Origin: Alphaproteobacteria bacterium
GTDB taxonomy: Bacteria > Pseudomonadota > Alphaproteobacteria > DSM-16000 > Inquilinaceae
Assembly (NCBI GenBank): GCA_028284045.1
Contig: JANQSN010000041.1
Span: forward strand, 47,368-111,367
Direction: 5' to 3'
Length of the DNA stretch: 64,000 nt
Position 1 is the first letter of the stretch. Each line of letters starts with the position of its first letter. The notes under the pieces are model-generated. The model did no database searches. It was not told the DNA's origin and saw only the letters and a list, made by a program, of their open reading frames with translations. The translations under genes were made by a program, and so were the position numbers. Shown piece by piece: positions 1-10,742 of this stretch.

Positions 1-480
1 GGCGAGGCGCTGCTGGTTCGCCTGGTCGGCGAGGCGGTCGGCGAGGCCACCCGGGTTGCCGACCTGTTCTGCGGCATCGGCACCTTCGCGCTGCCGCTGG
101 CGGCGGCCGGCCGTGTCCTGGCGGTGGAGGGCGACGCGTCGGCCGTCGCCGCGCTGGCCGACGCGGCGCGCCAGGCGGGCCCAAGGGTGCGGCTGGAGGC
201 GGTGCGGCGCGACCTCTACCGCGAGCCGCTGACGCCGCCGGAACTCGACCGCTTCGACGCCGTCGTGTTCGATCCGCCGCGCAACGGGGCGCGCGAGCAG
301 GCTCGGGCGCTCGCCGCTTCGCGCGTCGCCACGGTGGTCGGGGTGTCCTGCCAGCCGGCCAGCTTCGCCCGCGACGCCCGCATCCTGGTGGACGGCGGCT
401 TTCGTCTCGTCTCGGTCACGCCGGTCGACCAGTTCCTGTGGTCGCCGCATGTCGAACTGGTTGGCGTGTTTCAGCGGTAG
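1..480 (+). CDS. Class I SAM-dependent RNA (uracil-5-)methyltransferase, TrmA/RlmD-like, C-terminal part
   Basis: Partial: the open frame enters from the left edge, so only the C-terminal ~159 residues are present. The SAM-binding motif I reads [14 protein letters not shown]; further on come DPPRNGA (the DPPR loop) and [10 protein letters not shown], matching the SCNPxxxARD catalytic-Cys motif of TrmA/RumA-type enzymes. These methylate C5 of uridine in tRNA or 23S rRNA in the cytoplasm. The visible part does not discriminate a tRNA from an rRNA substrate, so no symbol is given. The stop TAG at 478-480 is followed by a low-G+C stretch (481-687) in which I see no gene. Confidence 0.9.
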   Translation, partial: GEALLVRLVGEAVGEATRVADLFCGIGTFALPLAAAGRVLAVEGDASAVAALADAARQAGPRVRLEAVRRDLYREPLTPPELDRFDAVVFDPPRNGAREQARALAASRVATVVGVSCQPASFARDARILVDGGFRLVSVTPVDQFLWSPHVELVGVFQR

Positions 481-687
481 ATGGCTATCGAGATCCACAT
501 ACCTATGTTCAACATACGTCAATCGACTGGATTATAATAAATCCGGATTATCCCCGTGAAACAAGTTAGCATCTGGCCGTTCGGCGGTGGGCTGGTCAAA
601 CACCCAGATGCGCAACGTGCCATGGCCATAACGCGTCGACGCCATAAATAGAATCCTCTTGCTCTAAATGTTTTTTAGCGTCATGTT

Positions 688-1281
688 GTGACGATGGACG
701 CGCTAGACCGACAGATCTCTGAGAAACGCCAGCAGCATGACGAGCTGAAGCGGCAGCTTCAGGCGCTGGAGGTGGAGTTGTCCGCCCTTGAGTTGGCGGC
801 ACGCCTTCGTCCGGCCACAACCTCGACCGCGAAGCCAGCATCTCGGGGGCGGGGACGTCAGCCTGGATCGATCAAGAAGCTGTGGCGGGAGACACTGGGG
901 CTCCTCTGGTCCGTGGGCGGCCGCCATCGATATGAGTTTGTCCATGAAGTCGCACAGGAACATGGGTTTACAGGCACCCTTCAGAGTGCTCGTGAACGCG
1001 TTCGCAGCTTTCGGGAACAAGGCTTGATGGAAGGTGATGCCGAAGTTGGCTTCACGGTAACGGCTGAAGCCGCCGCGCGTTTTGGCTTCGGAGAAAAAGG
1101 CGAGCCGCCCGAAGGTGGTACTTCGGGCGGCTCAGAATTCACTAAGGGGGTAGCAGATTCGCCGCAGGGTTCCTTTCGCCAGGGCACCGCGGTCGGTTTG
1201 ACTCCGACTACCTCCATCCAGTCCGCCGGGGATGTTGACGCATCCCCAAACGAGGGCCTGTCCGATCGAGAAGATTGGTAG
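688..1281 (+). CDS. Uncharacterised protein with N-terminal coiled coil and winged-helix-like segment
   Basis: 197 residues from GTG 688; the ATG at 694 (two codons in) is equally possible and neither has a clear ribosome site. Residues ~5-40 are heptad-like (ISEKRQQHDELKRQLQALE) and probably form a coiled coil. A basic glycine-rich linker (SRGRGRQPGSIKKLW) follows. Residues ~70-135 (SARERVRSFREQGLMEGD, then FTVTAEAAARFGF) resemble the helix-turn-helix plus wing arrangement of small DNA-binding proteins. The last ~60 residues are Ser/Gly/Thr-rich and probably disordered. It is a lone gene ending about 100 bases before a hairpin at 1383-1410. DNA-binding is inference. Confidence 0.6.
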   Translation: MTMDALDRQISEKRQQHDELKRQLQALEVELSALELAARLRPATTSTAKPASRGRGRQPGSIKKLWRETLGLLWSVGGRHRYEFVHEVAQEHGFTGTLQSARERVRSFREQGLMEGDAEVGFTVTAEAAARFGFGEKGEPPEGGTSGGSEFTKGVADSPQGSFRQGTAVGLTPTTSIQSAGDVDASPNEGLSDREDW

Positions 1282-1382
1282 GCCGCACACCAAGGGTCTC
1301 GCACGCCCGAGCAACCACAGGAGGCCACAAGGATGGATATGCCTTTGGTGTTAAGGGCCTAGCCAGGGCTGAACCCTGATTC

Positions 1383-1410
1383 GGCCGGCGGAGCTTTCGC
1401 CACGCCGGCC
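1383..1410 (+). terminator. Hairpin terminator after the 688-1281 gene
   Basis: A perfect 8-bp inverted repeat, GGCCGGCG (1383-1390) and CGCCGGCC (1403-1410), with a 12-base loop, followed by ATTTTCC. The short T-run makes it a plausible but not strong intrinsic terminator for plus-strand transcription. Confidence 0.5.
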
Positions 1411-1460
1411 ATTTTCCTATCAGTTATCGCGGATTCTGTCAATAAATTCAGGACTCTCCC

Positions 1461-1634
1461 ATGCCTACGAAGAAAGCCGGCGGTGGCCGCAAACAGTCCA
1501 GTCCTTCCGTCTCAACACTGGCAAGTAAGGTGTTGAGCGGACAGAAAGCGCCGACTGCGAAGGAAAGCAGAACGCTTGCCGCGTCGGTACTTTCACAGGA
1601 TGAAACTAAGGGACAGGGTAAGAAGCGCTCGTAA
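1461..1634 (+). CDS. Small basic Ser/Lys/Ala-rich protein, uncharacterised
   Basis: 57 residues, starting MPTKKAGGGRKQSS and ending in a lysine-rich tail (KGQGKKRS). The middle holds two similar short helices, LASKVLSG and LAASVLSQ, separated by a TAKES segment. This internal near-repeat is typical of small alphaproteobacterial proteins of unknown function that carry ASK..L and AASVLSQ motifs. The start ATG has AGGA 8 to 11 bases upstream. It sits alone between the 1383-1410 hairpin and the IS1595 region. The family resemblance is from memory; no function is proposed. Confidence 0.5.
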   Translation: MPTKKAGGGRKQSSPSVSTLASKVLSGQKAPTAKESRTLAASVLSQDETKGQGKKRS

Positions 1635-1896
1635 CCGTGGGCTCGTCTAACTCTGTCATCTTGACGATGCAGCGTGTAGGTATTCGTATCACACCGGATA
1701 CCTGCACGCTGTTTTCGCCCTCCAGCCCCCAACATTTTGAGCCACAGCTTTCATGGCCTGCCCATCGTGGACGAGCCATCCAACCGAAGTGCACCGAACG
1801 GCCATGCCCGGTTGGAAGTCTGACAAGAACCCCCAATTTGGTGTAGGTTGGGCACTATCCTCCCATTCGACAAACACCAGGGGGCGCCGCGACTCG

Positions 1897-2094
1897 ATGA
1901 GTTCAGAACGGTTATCGCTACGCTCTGCGCTGTCACAGGGGCGCTTAGACGACTTTGTGCGCCAGGAGGAAGATCGGGGCGCGCCGGCTGACCGCGCTCT
2001 GTTTGAGTGTGCCTTGTCACGCTTCATTAGACAGCCCCAATCAGCAGATCGAACATCGCGTTCTGCATCTGACGACGGTTCGAGCGGAACGTGA
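1897..2094 (+). CDS. Small acidic/arginine-rich protein, uncharacterised
   Basis: 65 residues from ATG 1897; an upstream ATG at 1753 would add 48 residues of low-quality sequence. A GGGGG run lies 12 bases before 1897. The sequence SALSQGRLDDFVRQEEDRG and the tail SADRTSRSASDDGSSGT recall a family of short alphaproteobacterial proteins with a GRL.EF..QEE core and an RTSRS tail. Its last 68 bases overlap, antisense, the 3' end of the transposase at 2027-2920. Either the IS end landed here or one of the two frames is fortuitous. No function proposed. Confidence 0.4.
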   Translation: MSSERLSLRSALSQGRLDDFVRQEEDRGAPADRALFECALSRFIRQPQSADRTSRSASDDGSSGT

Positions 2095-2920
2095 ATTCGC
2101 CCATATAGCGCTCCATGTGCTGCTGCGACACGTGAACGTGCGTGCTCGCGATCGAGCGCTTGAACAACCGCCAGAAATTCTCGACGTTGTTCGTATGGTG
2201 CGTCGCGTTATGGCGCCAATCGTAGTGGGACCACTCCTTCGCGCCGTGCTTCACCGTCCCGTGCTGGTAGCCGTCACCCTCCAGTAAGCCATAGCTGATC
2301 AGCTCGTCCGTGGAGACGGTTGCACCGCGGGCAACGGCATCCTTCACCACACCCCGCAGCATCTCCTTCTTCACGTTGGGGGTCACGACCGTGCGCATTG
2401 CGCCGTCGCGTTCCTTGAGGCCCATGACGATGGTCTTACCGGCCGCTCCGCGTCCTCGCTTGCCGGGTCGACGGCCGCCAACATAGGTCTCGTCAAGTTC
2501 GACGTGGCCGCGCAGAACCTCGAAACCATCAGCCTTCGCCATAAGGTCGCGGATCTTCTGACCGATGCGCCACGCGGTTTTGTAGGTCACGCCCAACTGC
2601 CGCTGAAGCTCCTTGCCGCTCACGCTATGACGCGTCGTGCAAAACAGGTAGATGGCATAAAACCACATTTGCAGCGGCGTGCGCGTGTCCTCAAAGATCG
2701 TGCCCGCGGTCGGATAGAGATGGTCGCCACAGGCCGCGCAGGCAAACGCCCGCCGGTCTGACATCCGATGGAAGGTCGCTTCCTTGCCGCACTTCCGGCA
2801 GACATGCCGCCGGCCGTAGCGCACATCCATGATGTTATCCAGGCACGCTTTATCAGTCGGGAACCGTTGGAAAAACTCACGAACGCTGAACTCGGGGCTT
2901 TTGCTGTCACTGTCGGCCAT
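2027..2920 (-). mobile_element. IS1595-family (ISXO2-like) DDE transposase
   Basis: 297 residues, full length for the family. An N-terminal zinc ribbon has Cys41, Cys44, Cys61 and Cys64 (CRKCG ... CAACG). A helix-turn-helix-like segment follows (ELQRQLGVTYKTAWRIG, ~104-120), then the DDE/DDN core: Asp143 in HVELDETYVGGR, Asp205 in VSTDELISYG, and the third acid/amide in HHTNNVENFW (~241-250). The C-terminus FRSNRRQMQNAMFDLL is typical. No frameshift is visible, so it may be active. I could not find convincing terminal inverted repeats on either side, so the element's ends are not given. Confidence 0.93.
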
Positions 2921-3059
2921 CGGTCATCCCCCATCGGATGACCCTAATCTAGGCCCCACCGTACTTGTGTTAAGGGGATAATCTTGTAATAAATTCTCCA
3001 ATTCGATGTTGATATTCTTCTTAGGTTCTCGTATCCGAATAGTCAGCGCGAATGAGATT

Positions 3060-3350
3060 CTATGCAGATCGACGTTTCCGGACAGATTGGGCGATCGCCC
3101 ATGTAACGGATCCAACCAGCAATCCTCCGATAAAGCGTCCCAGAACAATGACACTATCAATAGGGCTCTCCATCCATGGTTCCGAGATTGCCTCGACAAA
3201 AAGTGTAATCATTAAAGCCCAAAAAACGCATGCCAACATAACATATCCCCATTTCCTTATGAAGATACCAGCTATAATATAACCTCCCGTCGCGAAGGGA
3301 TCAAGTAAAGATCCAATAGTGACTCCAAGAAGAAGCGCGAGATCATGCAT
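3060..3350 (-). CDS. Small multi-spanning membrane protein, uncharacterised
   Basis: 96 residues from ATG 3350, chosen over an in-frame ATG at 3407 because GGAAGAGG lies 7 bases upstream of 3350. Three hydrophobic segments are visible: LALLLGVTIGSLL (~4-16), GYIIAGIFIRKWGYVMLACVFWALMI with a charged break (~22-48), and VLGRFIGGLLVGSVTWAIA (~68-87). The tail is basic (QSVRKRRSA). G+C is clearly lower than in the flanking core operon, in line with the transposon-bearing patch to its left. No family recognised. Confidence 0.6.
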   Translation of the reverse strand: MHDLALLLGVTIGSLLDPFATGGYIIAGIFIRKWGYVMLACVFWALMITLFVEAISEPWMESPIDSVIVLGRFIGGLLVGSVTWAIAQSVRKRRSA

Positions 3351-3486
3351 CTTTCTGCCTCTTCCGAAGCTTCTTTTCTGGCTGGCATCAGAGTTGTGAT
3401 GCCGCAATCCTGTCGCTCTCTAGAGTAGTTGATCGCTCCCGAAATGCAATAAAATGTTGATTGTAGGTTGGGAAAACGTCTCAAGG

Positions 3487-6096
<2,610 letters not shown>

Positions 6097-6151
6097 GGTT
6101 CATGACCTCGGTCTTGAGGATGCGCGCCCGGGACGGCGACGGCCGGCGCCG

Positions 6152-6472
6152 TCAGCCGGCGGTGATGCCGGTGACCTTCAGTACGGTCAGATCCTGGCGG
6201 TGGCCGGCGCGCCGGCGATAGCCCTTCCGCCGCTTCTTCTTGAAGACGATGATCTTGTCGCCACGGGTCTGCTCGACCACCTCCGCCGCCACGCTGGCGC
6301 CGGCGACGCGCGGGGTGCCGATGGTGGTGCCATCGTCGCCGCCGATCATCAGTACATCGTCCAGCGCGACGGGCGCGCCGGGCTCCGCCGTCAACCGCTC
6401 CACGGCGATCAGATCGCCTTCGCTGACGCGGTACTGTTTGCCGCCGGTCTTGATGACTGCGTAGGTGCTCAT
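6152..6472 (-). CDS. rplU: 50S ribosomal protein L21
   Basis: 106 residues; starts [20 protein letters not shown], the L21 signature, and ends in the basic [17 protein letters not shown] rRNA-binding stretch. It is the first gene of the rplU-rpmA-obgE-proB operon. A strong promoter lies 115-142 bases upstream at 6587-6614, leaving a leader of roughly 105 bases. Confidence 0.98.
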   Translation of the reverse strand: MSTYAVIKTGGKQYRVSEGDLIAVERLTAEPGAPVALDDVLMIGGDDGTTIGTPRVAGASVAAEVVEQTRGDKIIVFKKKRRKGYRRRAGHRQDLTVLKVTGITAG

Positions 6473-6828
6473 CGTCTGCCATCCGAGGGCCCGGAGGCGC
6501 CGCCATGGGCCCCGGGCAACGCCGATCCCAACGACGGGCCAAAAACCCCTCGCTCGGCCAAGGCGTTCGTCTTGCCGAAAGGCGGGACTATAGCGGCCAT
6601 GGGGGTTCTGTCAACGATCGCGCTTTGGGGGTGCCGGGCGCGATGGCGGCGGCCGGGGCGACGTCCGGCGACAGGGCCGCGGCCGACGCATGGCTGACGT
6701 GAAAACCCTTCGGTGCGGCGACGGATGCCGTGCCCGTCTGCGTCTAACAGGCGGACCGGCCGGCAATCCGAAGCCGGATTTGTTGATTAATTAACAATTC
6801 CAAGCGAACCGAGGAAGGGAAGGGTCTG
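6473..6828. other. Divergent intergenic region between rplU and the cytochrome b561 gene
   Basis: 356 bases without a gene. It holds the minus-strand rplU promoter (6587-6614) and leader. On the plus strand a purine-rich ribosome site (GAGGAAGGGAAGGG) directly precedes the cytochrome gene at 6829, after an AT-rich stretch (6778-6800). No small ORF worth calling was seen. Confidence 0.6.
6587..6614 (-). promoter_or_regulatory. Sigma-70-type promoter of the rplU operon
   Basis: Read on the minus strand: TTGACA (6614-6609), a 16-base spacer, TATAGT (6592-6587). This is a perfect -35 and a one-mismatch -10. Transcription should begin near 6580 and run into rplU. Confidence 0.8.
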
Positions 6829-7377
6829 ATGTCCATAAGAGATACGGCCGAACGCTACGGCCTGGTCGCCATCGTCAACCATTGGGCGCTGGCCCTGGCT
6901 GTGGTCGGCCTGGTGGTTTCCGGCCTCGTCGCCGCCGAGCTGGCCGGCGAAACGGCGCGTCGCGCGATCCTGGGGCCGCACAAGGCGGCGGGCACGCTGG
7001 TACCCTTGGTGGCGCTGTGGCTCGCCCTGTGGTGGGCCTTCCAGCGCGGCCGGCCCGGCGCGATCCCCGGCACTTCGGGATGGGAAGCGACCTCGCGGCG
7101 CGCCATGCACCTCTTCCTGATCGCCGGAACGCTGGTGATGGGGCTGTCGGGCGTGACCATGGCGATCTTCGCCGGCCGGGCCGTCGATGTCTTCGGACTG
7201 TTCACCCTGGCCGCCCAGCAGGAGGTGCCGTGGCTCGCCGGCGCGGCCCACGAGCTGCACGTGGTCGGCGGCTGGATGATGGCCGCCGCCATTCTCGGCC
7301 ACGGCGCCGTCGCGCTGAAGCATCACCTCATCGATCACGACGGCACCTTCACCCGGATGATCGGGCGCAGCGGCTGA
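6829..7377 (+). CDS. Cytochrome b561 family membrane protein
   Basis: 182 residues. Four hydrophobic helices with histidines placed as haem ligands: NHWALALAVVGLVVSGL (helix 1), GPHKAAGTLVPLVALWLAL (helix 2), MHLFLIAGTLVMGLSGVTMAI (helix 3), and HELHVVGGWMMAAAILGH (helix 4). This is the YodB/CybB-type di-haem b561 layout: an inner-membrane electron carrier that takes electrons from quinol. A purine-rich ribosome site precedes the ATG. It is a single gene ahead of tRNA-Ser; its electron partner is not encoded nearby. Confidence 0.88.
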   Translation: MSIRDTAERYGLVAIVNHWALALAVVGLVVSGLVAAELAGETARRAILGPHKAAGTLVPLVALWLALWWAFQRGRPGAIPGTSGWEATSRRAMHLFLIAGTLVMGLSGVTMAIFAGRAVDVFGLFTLAAQQEVPWLAGAAHELHVVGGWMMAAAILGHGAVALKHHLIDHDGTFTRMIGRSG

Positions 7378-7485
7378 ACCCGTCGGGCGCGAGCGCCTCG
7401 GCCGGCGACCATGGACACGGGCCCGGCCGAGGCGCTAGAACCTTGCCGTTCGATCGGCGAGGGGGCGCCCGACCCCCGGGCCCGC

Positions 7486-7575
<90 letters not shown>

Positions 7576-7623
7576 CTTTCGCTTATCACGCGCGCGTCGA
7601 ACAGTGTCTCCTGGACACAGATC

Positions 7624-7917
7624 TTACGCGGCGATGATGGGGGCGATATCGTTCAAACAGTCTCCCGAATCGCTGGCCGTCTCGAGATCGAAGCGCAATT
7701 GCAGATTGAGCCAGAACTCGGGCGTGGTGCGCAGGGCGCGCGCCAGACGTAGCGCAGTGTCCGGGCTTACGGCAGCCTGACCACGAATGAGACGGGTGAC
7801 ACGGTTGGTCGGCACGTGAATCGTGCGAGCAAGCGTAGTCGCGCTCACGCCGAGTGGGTCAAGGAATTCCTTGTCTAGGATTTCCCCGGGATGGATAGGG
7901 TCGTACTTAGTCGTCAT
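7624..7917 (-). CDS. higA: HigA-family antitoxin
   Basis: 97 residues from ATG 7917, where homology begins (DPIHPGEILDKEFLDPLGVS); the frame is open further upstream, through the palindrome, without homology. AAGGAGG lies 12 bases before this ATG. The XRE-type helix-turn-helix is TTLARTIHVPTNRVTRLIRG (~29-48), followed by SPDTALRLARALRTTPEFWLNLQ, the usual HigA continuation. It should bind and silence HigB and repress the pair from the operator at 8461-8475. It is 220 bases from higB, much further than usual, because of an inserted palindromic repeat. Confidence 0.93.
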   Translation of the reverse strand: MTTKYDPIHPGEILDKEFLDPLGVSATTLARTIHVPTNRVTRLIRGQAAVSPDTALRLARALRTTPEFWLNLQLRFDLETASDSGDCLNDIAPIIAA

Positions 7918-8004
7918 GTCGCGTTCGGGCCTCCTTGCCCAGCTACGCGGGCCTCTTTCAGCCTCATCAGGCTTGCCCTTCGTGCGCGATGCCCCCGAGA
8001 GGGC

Positions 8005-8065
8005 TAGAGCAGATCGCGTCAGTTCCGAGCCGCGTAGCGGCTCGGAACTGACGCGATCTGCTCTA
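8005..8065. repeat. 29-bp perfect inverted repeat between higB and higA
   Basis: Arms 8005-8033 and 8037-8065 are exact reverse complements with a 3-base loop (GTA). Each arm begins or ends with TAGAGCAGATCGCGTC or its complement. In RNA it would form a very stable hairpin between the toxin and antitoxin coding parts. It resembles the TAGAGC-bounded intergenic palindromes common in Alphaproteobacteria. Confidence 0.9.
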
Positions 8066-8137
8066 CTTCGTTGATTCAGGGCGAGATTCACGACCAAAAC
8101 GATGTCGCGTAGTAACTCCGTTTTGGCCGATCTCGCC

Positions 8138-8416
8138 CTAGTGATAGTCTACAATCTCCACTTCTTGCGGCCCCTCTTGCGCCCAGACGAAGCAAAGCCG
8201 CCATTGGTCATTGATCCGAATGGAATGAGCGCCGGCTCTATCTCCACGCAGCGCTTCCAAACGATTACCAGGTGGGCGCCGCAAATCATCCAAGACGCAG
8301 GCCGCATCAAGCATGAGCAACTTACGCCTCGCCTGCCGCTCGATGGCGCCGAAACGTCGCGAACGCTCCCGCCTGAACAGGGCCTCGGTCTCGCGACAGC
8401 GAAAGGACTGGATCAT
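8138..8416 (-). CDS. higB: HigB/RelE-family mRNA-cleaving toxin
   Basis: 92 residues from ATG 8416 (MIQSFRCRETEALFRRERSR); the frame extends upstream without homology. It has the core of short HigB/RelE toxins: RRKLLMLDAACVLDDLRRPPGNRLEALRGDRAGAHSIRINDQWRLCF, where IRINDQWRLCF is the conserved beta-strand end. Ribosome-dependent mRNA cleavage is family knowledge. It is transcribed before higA, the usual order for this pair. A palindromic operator lies 45 bases upstream. Confidence 0.93.
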   Translation of the reverse strand: MIQSFRCRETEALFRRERSRRFGAIERQARRKLLMLDAACVLDDLRRPPGNRLEALRGDRAGAHSIRINDQWRLCFVWAQEGPQEVEIVDYH

Positions 8417-8460
8417 GGCTTCGGAGCACAGTCTGTTCGCGACATGCTGATCTTTACGCA

Positions 8461-8475
8461 TTACGTAACACGTAA
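8461..8475. promoter_or_regulatory. Candidate HigA operator upstream of higB
   Basis: Perfect 6-3-6 palindrome TTACGT-AAC-ACGTAA, 45 bases upstream of the higB ATG. Size and place fit autoregulation by HigA; binding itself is inference. Confidence 0.55.
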
Positions 8476-8633
8476 CGGCCGGCATGTCAATTTCAGCTTC
8501 GCAGACGACTTCCAAAGAAACCCTGTCCCGCGTGTAGGGCTATAGCGAAGGTATATCTCGCATCTTTATCTCGCGCGGCCGGCCAGAATCTTGATGTGCG
8601 CTACCGTCCTTCGGGCTACTTGAGCGCACGGCC

Positions 8634-8668
8634 CCGCGTTCGACCTTCGTCCCCCCACTCTCCGCCAC
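8634..8668 (+). other. tRNA-Ser 3'-end-like fragment
   Basis: Contains a GTTCGA T-loop-like stretch and ends in CTCTCCGCCAC (8658-8668), identical to the last ten bases plus one of tRNA-Ser at 7566-7576. No other tRNA arms are present. The rest of 8417-8709 holds the HigA operator but no gene that I can support. Confidence 0.35.
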
Positions 8669-8709
8669 CAAGTCTCTGTTTTGGATTGTTTTTTTGGAGG
8701 CTGTCGCGG

Positions 8710-9747
8710 TTAGTCCGCATGTCTCGCACCCTTCACGATCTGCGTCGCGGACGATGGCCCAGCGGCCTCGGACGGTGCTGTATTGACCACCGGACAGGCG
8801 GCCAGGCCGCCATGGGCGACGGGGATCAGCGGTGGTCGGGCTTCGGCACAGGCCGCAACGGCGTCGGCGCAGCGCGTGCGGAAGGTGCAGCCGCTGGGCG
8901 CGTTGCGCGGGCTCGGCGGGTCGCCGGCGAGGGGGACGGCGGCGTCGAGACGGGGCTCCAGCGTCGGGGCCGAGGCGAACAGGCCGCGCGTATACGGGTG
9001 GCGCGGATCCGCGAACAGCGCATCGACCGCAGCCAATTCGACGATGCGGCCGAGATACATCACCGCGGCACGGTCACAGATGCGCCGAACGACCGACAAG
9101 TCGTGGCTGATGAACAGATAGGTCAGCGCGAAGCGCTGCCGCAGGTCGTCGAGCAGGGACAGCACGCTGGCCTGCACCGAGAGGTCGAGGCCCGAGGTCG
9201 GCTCGTCCAGGATCACGACATGCGGCCGCAATGTCAGGATGCGGGCGAGCCCGATGCGGCGCTGCTGGCCGCCGGAGAGCTCATGCGGATAACGGCGCAG
9301 GATGTCACGCCCCAGCCCGACCGCCTCCAGAATCTCGTCGATGCGCTGCGCGCGTTCCCCGGCATCGCCAACGCCGCGGATCGCCATCGTCTCATGCAGC
9401 GTGTTGCCGACCCGCCACCACGGATCGAGCGCCGCACCGGGATCCTGGTGGACGTACTGGATGACGGCCCGAGCCCGCCGTGCCGCGCGCGGCGCCAGGC
9501 CCGAAACCTCCCGACCCTCCAAGCGGATCTCACCCTCGGTCTCGCGCAAGAGCCCGAAGATGGTCTTCGCAAGCGTGGTCTTGCCGCAGCCGGACTCGCC
9601 GACGATGCCCAGCGACTCACCCGGGGCCACGGCGAGGTCGACGCCGTCGACCGCGCGCACCGCCGGCACCGGACGCGCCAGAAACCGGCGGTTGCCGCCG
9701 AAGACGGTCGAGAGGCCCCGGACGTCGAGGATCGGGGCTGCGCTCAT
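8710..9747 (-). CDS. Peptide ABC transporter ATP-binding protein (DppF/OppF type)
   Basis: 345 residues from ATG 9747, which overlaps the stop of the gene before it by 4 bp. Walker A GESGCGKTT (~50-58), signature LSGGQQRRIGLA, Walker B VVILDEPTSGLD, then the switch His in FISHDLSVV. The C-terminal oligopeptide-transporter domain carries GCTFRTRCADAVAACAEARPPL with its spaced cysteines, typical of Dpp/Opp/Ddp ATPases. Last gene of the minus-strand operon 16806 to 8710. The substrate is probably a peptide or a modified amino acid, judged from the peptidases and racemase in the same operon. Confidence 0.93.
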   Translation of the reverse strand: MSAAPILDVRGLSTVFGGNRRFLARPVPAVRAVDGVDLAVAPGESLGIVGESGCGKTTLAKTIFGLLRETEGEIRLEGREVSGLAPRAARRARAVIQYVHQDPGAALDPWWRVGNTLHETMAIRGVGDAGERAQRIDEILEAVGLGRDILRRYPHELSGGQQRRIGLARILTLRPHVVILDEPTSGLDLSVQASVLSLLDDLRQRFALTYLFISHDLSVVRRICDRAAVMYLGRIVELAAVDALFADPRHPYTRGLFASAPTLEPRLDAAVPLAGDPPSPRNAPSGCTFRTRCADAVAACAEARPPLIPVAHGGLAACPVVNTAPSEAAGPSSATQIVKGARHAD

Positions 9748-10742
9748 GCCGGCCTTGCATGGATGCAGGCCACATGCCGGCCCGCGGTCGTGTGCACATA
9801 GTCCGGCCGCGCGGTGCTGCACACAGCCGCCGCCTCGCCGCACCGGGGGTGGAAGCGGCAGCCCGGCGGCGGCGCCAGCGGCGACCCGACCTGCCCCCGG
9901 ATACCCTCCAGCGGACCGTGACGGTCCGGGTGGCACGCGAGCAGCGCCTTCGCGTACGGGTGCTGCGGCGCGGTGATGACGTCCGCGGTCGGGCCGGTCT
10001 CGACCGTCTGGCCGGCATACATGACCGAAACCCGGTCGCAGAGCTGGGCCACCGCACCGAAATCGTGACTGACGAACAGCATGGCCACGTCGAACTCCCG
10101 CGCCAGTTCGCGCAAGAGCCGCAGGATCTGCATCTGCGTCGTCACGTCCAGCGCGGTCGTCGGCTCGTCGGCCAGAATCGCCTCCGGCCGTGCGGCAAGG
10201 GCGCCTGCGATCAGGATGCGCTGGCGCTGGCCGCCGGAGAACTGGTGCGGATAGCGATCCAAGGCATGCTCGGGATCCGGAATCTGCACGGCCTTCAGCG
10301 TTTCGATCAGCCGGACCCGGGCGCGCGCCCGTGCATCGGCGGTCCAGCGCCGGCGCACCGGTTCCCCCGGCAGACCCGACCAGCGCAGGATCTCCATCAT
10401 CTGGCGGCCCACGGTGAACACCGGGTTGAAGCTCTGGAACGGGTCCTGCGGCACGAAGCCCATGGCCCGGCCGCGGATGCGACGGGCGATCTCCGCCCGC
10501 GGCAGGCGCGCGATATCCTCGCCCTTGAAGCGTATCTCGCCGTCCAGCAGCTCAGCACCGCGCGGCAGCAGGCCGAGAACGGCCTTCAGCAGCGTGGACT
10601 TGCCGCAGCCGGATTCGCCGACGACGCCCACCACCTCCCCCCGATCGACCGTCAGGTCGACGAAGTCGAGGATATGCGCGTCGCCCTCGTCGCCGCGCAC
10701 GCGGATGCGGAGGTTGCGGACTTCGAGCAGGGATCCGGTCAT
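9744..10742 (-). CDS. Peptide ABC transporter ATP-binding protein (DppD/OppD type)
   Basis: 332 residues from ATG 10742, overlapping the permease stop by 4 bp; the open frame upstream is a shadow of the permease. Walker [10 protein letters not shown] (~42-50), Q-loop [12 protein letters not shown], signature FSGGQRQRI, Walker [13 protein letters not shown], and the C-terminal Cys-bearing domain ([15 protein letters not shown]). It pairs with the 8710-9747 ATPase as a heterodimer driving the two permeases. Confidence 0.93.
   Translation of the reverse strand: MTGSLLEVRNLRIRVRGDEGDAHILDFVDLTVDRGEVVGVVGESGCGKSTLLKAVLGLLPRGAELLDGEIRFKGEDIARLPRAEIARRIRGRAMGFVPQDPFQSFNPVFTVGRQMMEILRWSGLPGEPVRRRWTADARARARVRLIETLKAVQIPDPEHALDRYPHQFSGGQRQRILIAGALAARPEAILADEPTTALDVTTQMQILRLLRELAREFDVAMLFVSHDFGAVAQLCDRVSVMYAGQTVETGPTADVITAPQHPYAKALLACHPDRHGPLEGIRGQVGSPLAPPPGCRFHPRCGEAAAVCSTARPDYVHTTAGRHVACIHARPA

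Noticed and set aside
1348..2976. GTGTTAAGGG at 1348-1357 and 2967-2976 as target-site duplication of the IS1595 element
   Set aside because: The match is short, no terminal inverted repeats adjoin it, and the interval would include two small genes; chance cannot be excluded.
8023..8097. Extension of HigA upstream to 8097
   Set aside because: The extra 60 residues include translated palindrome sequence without homology; HigA homology and a ribosome site begin at 7917.
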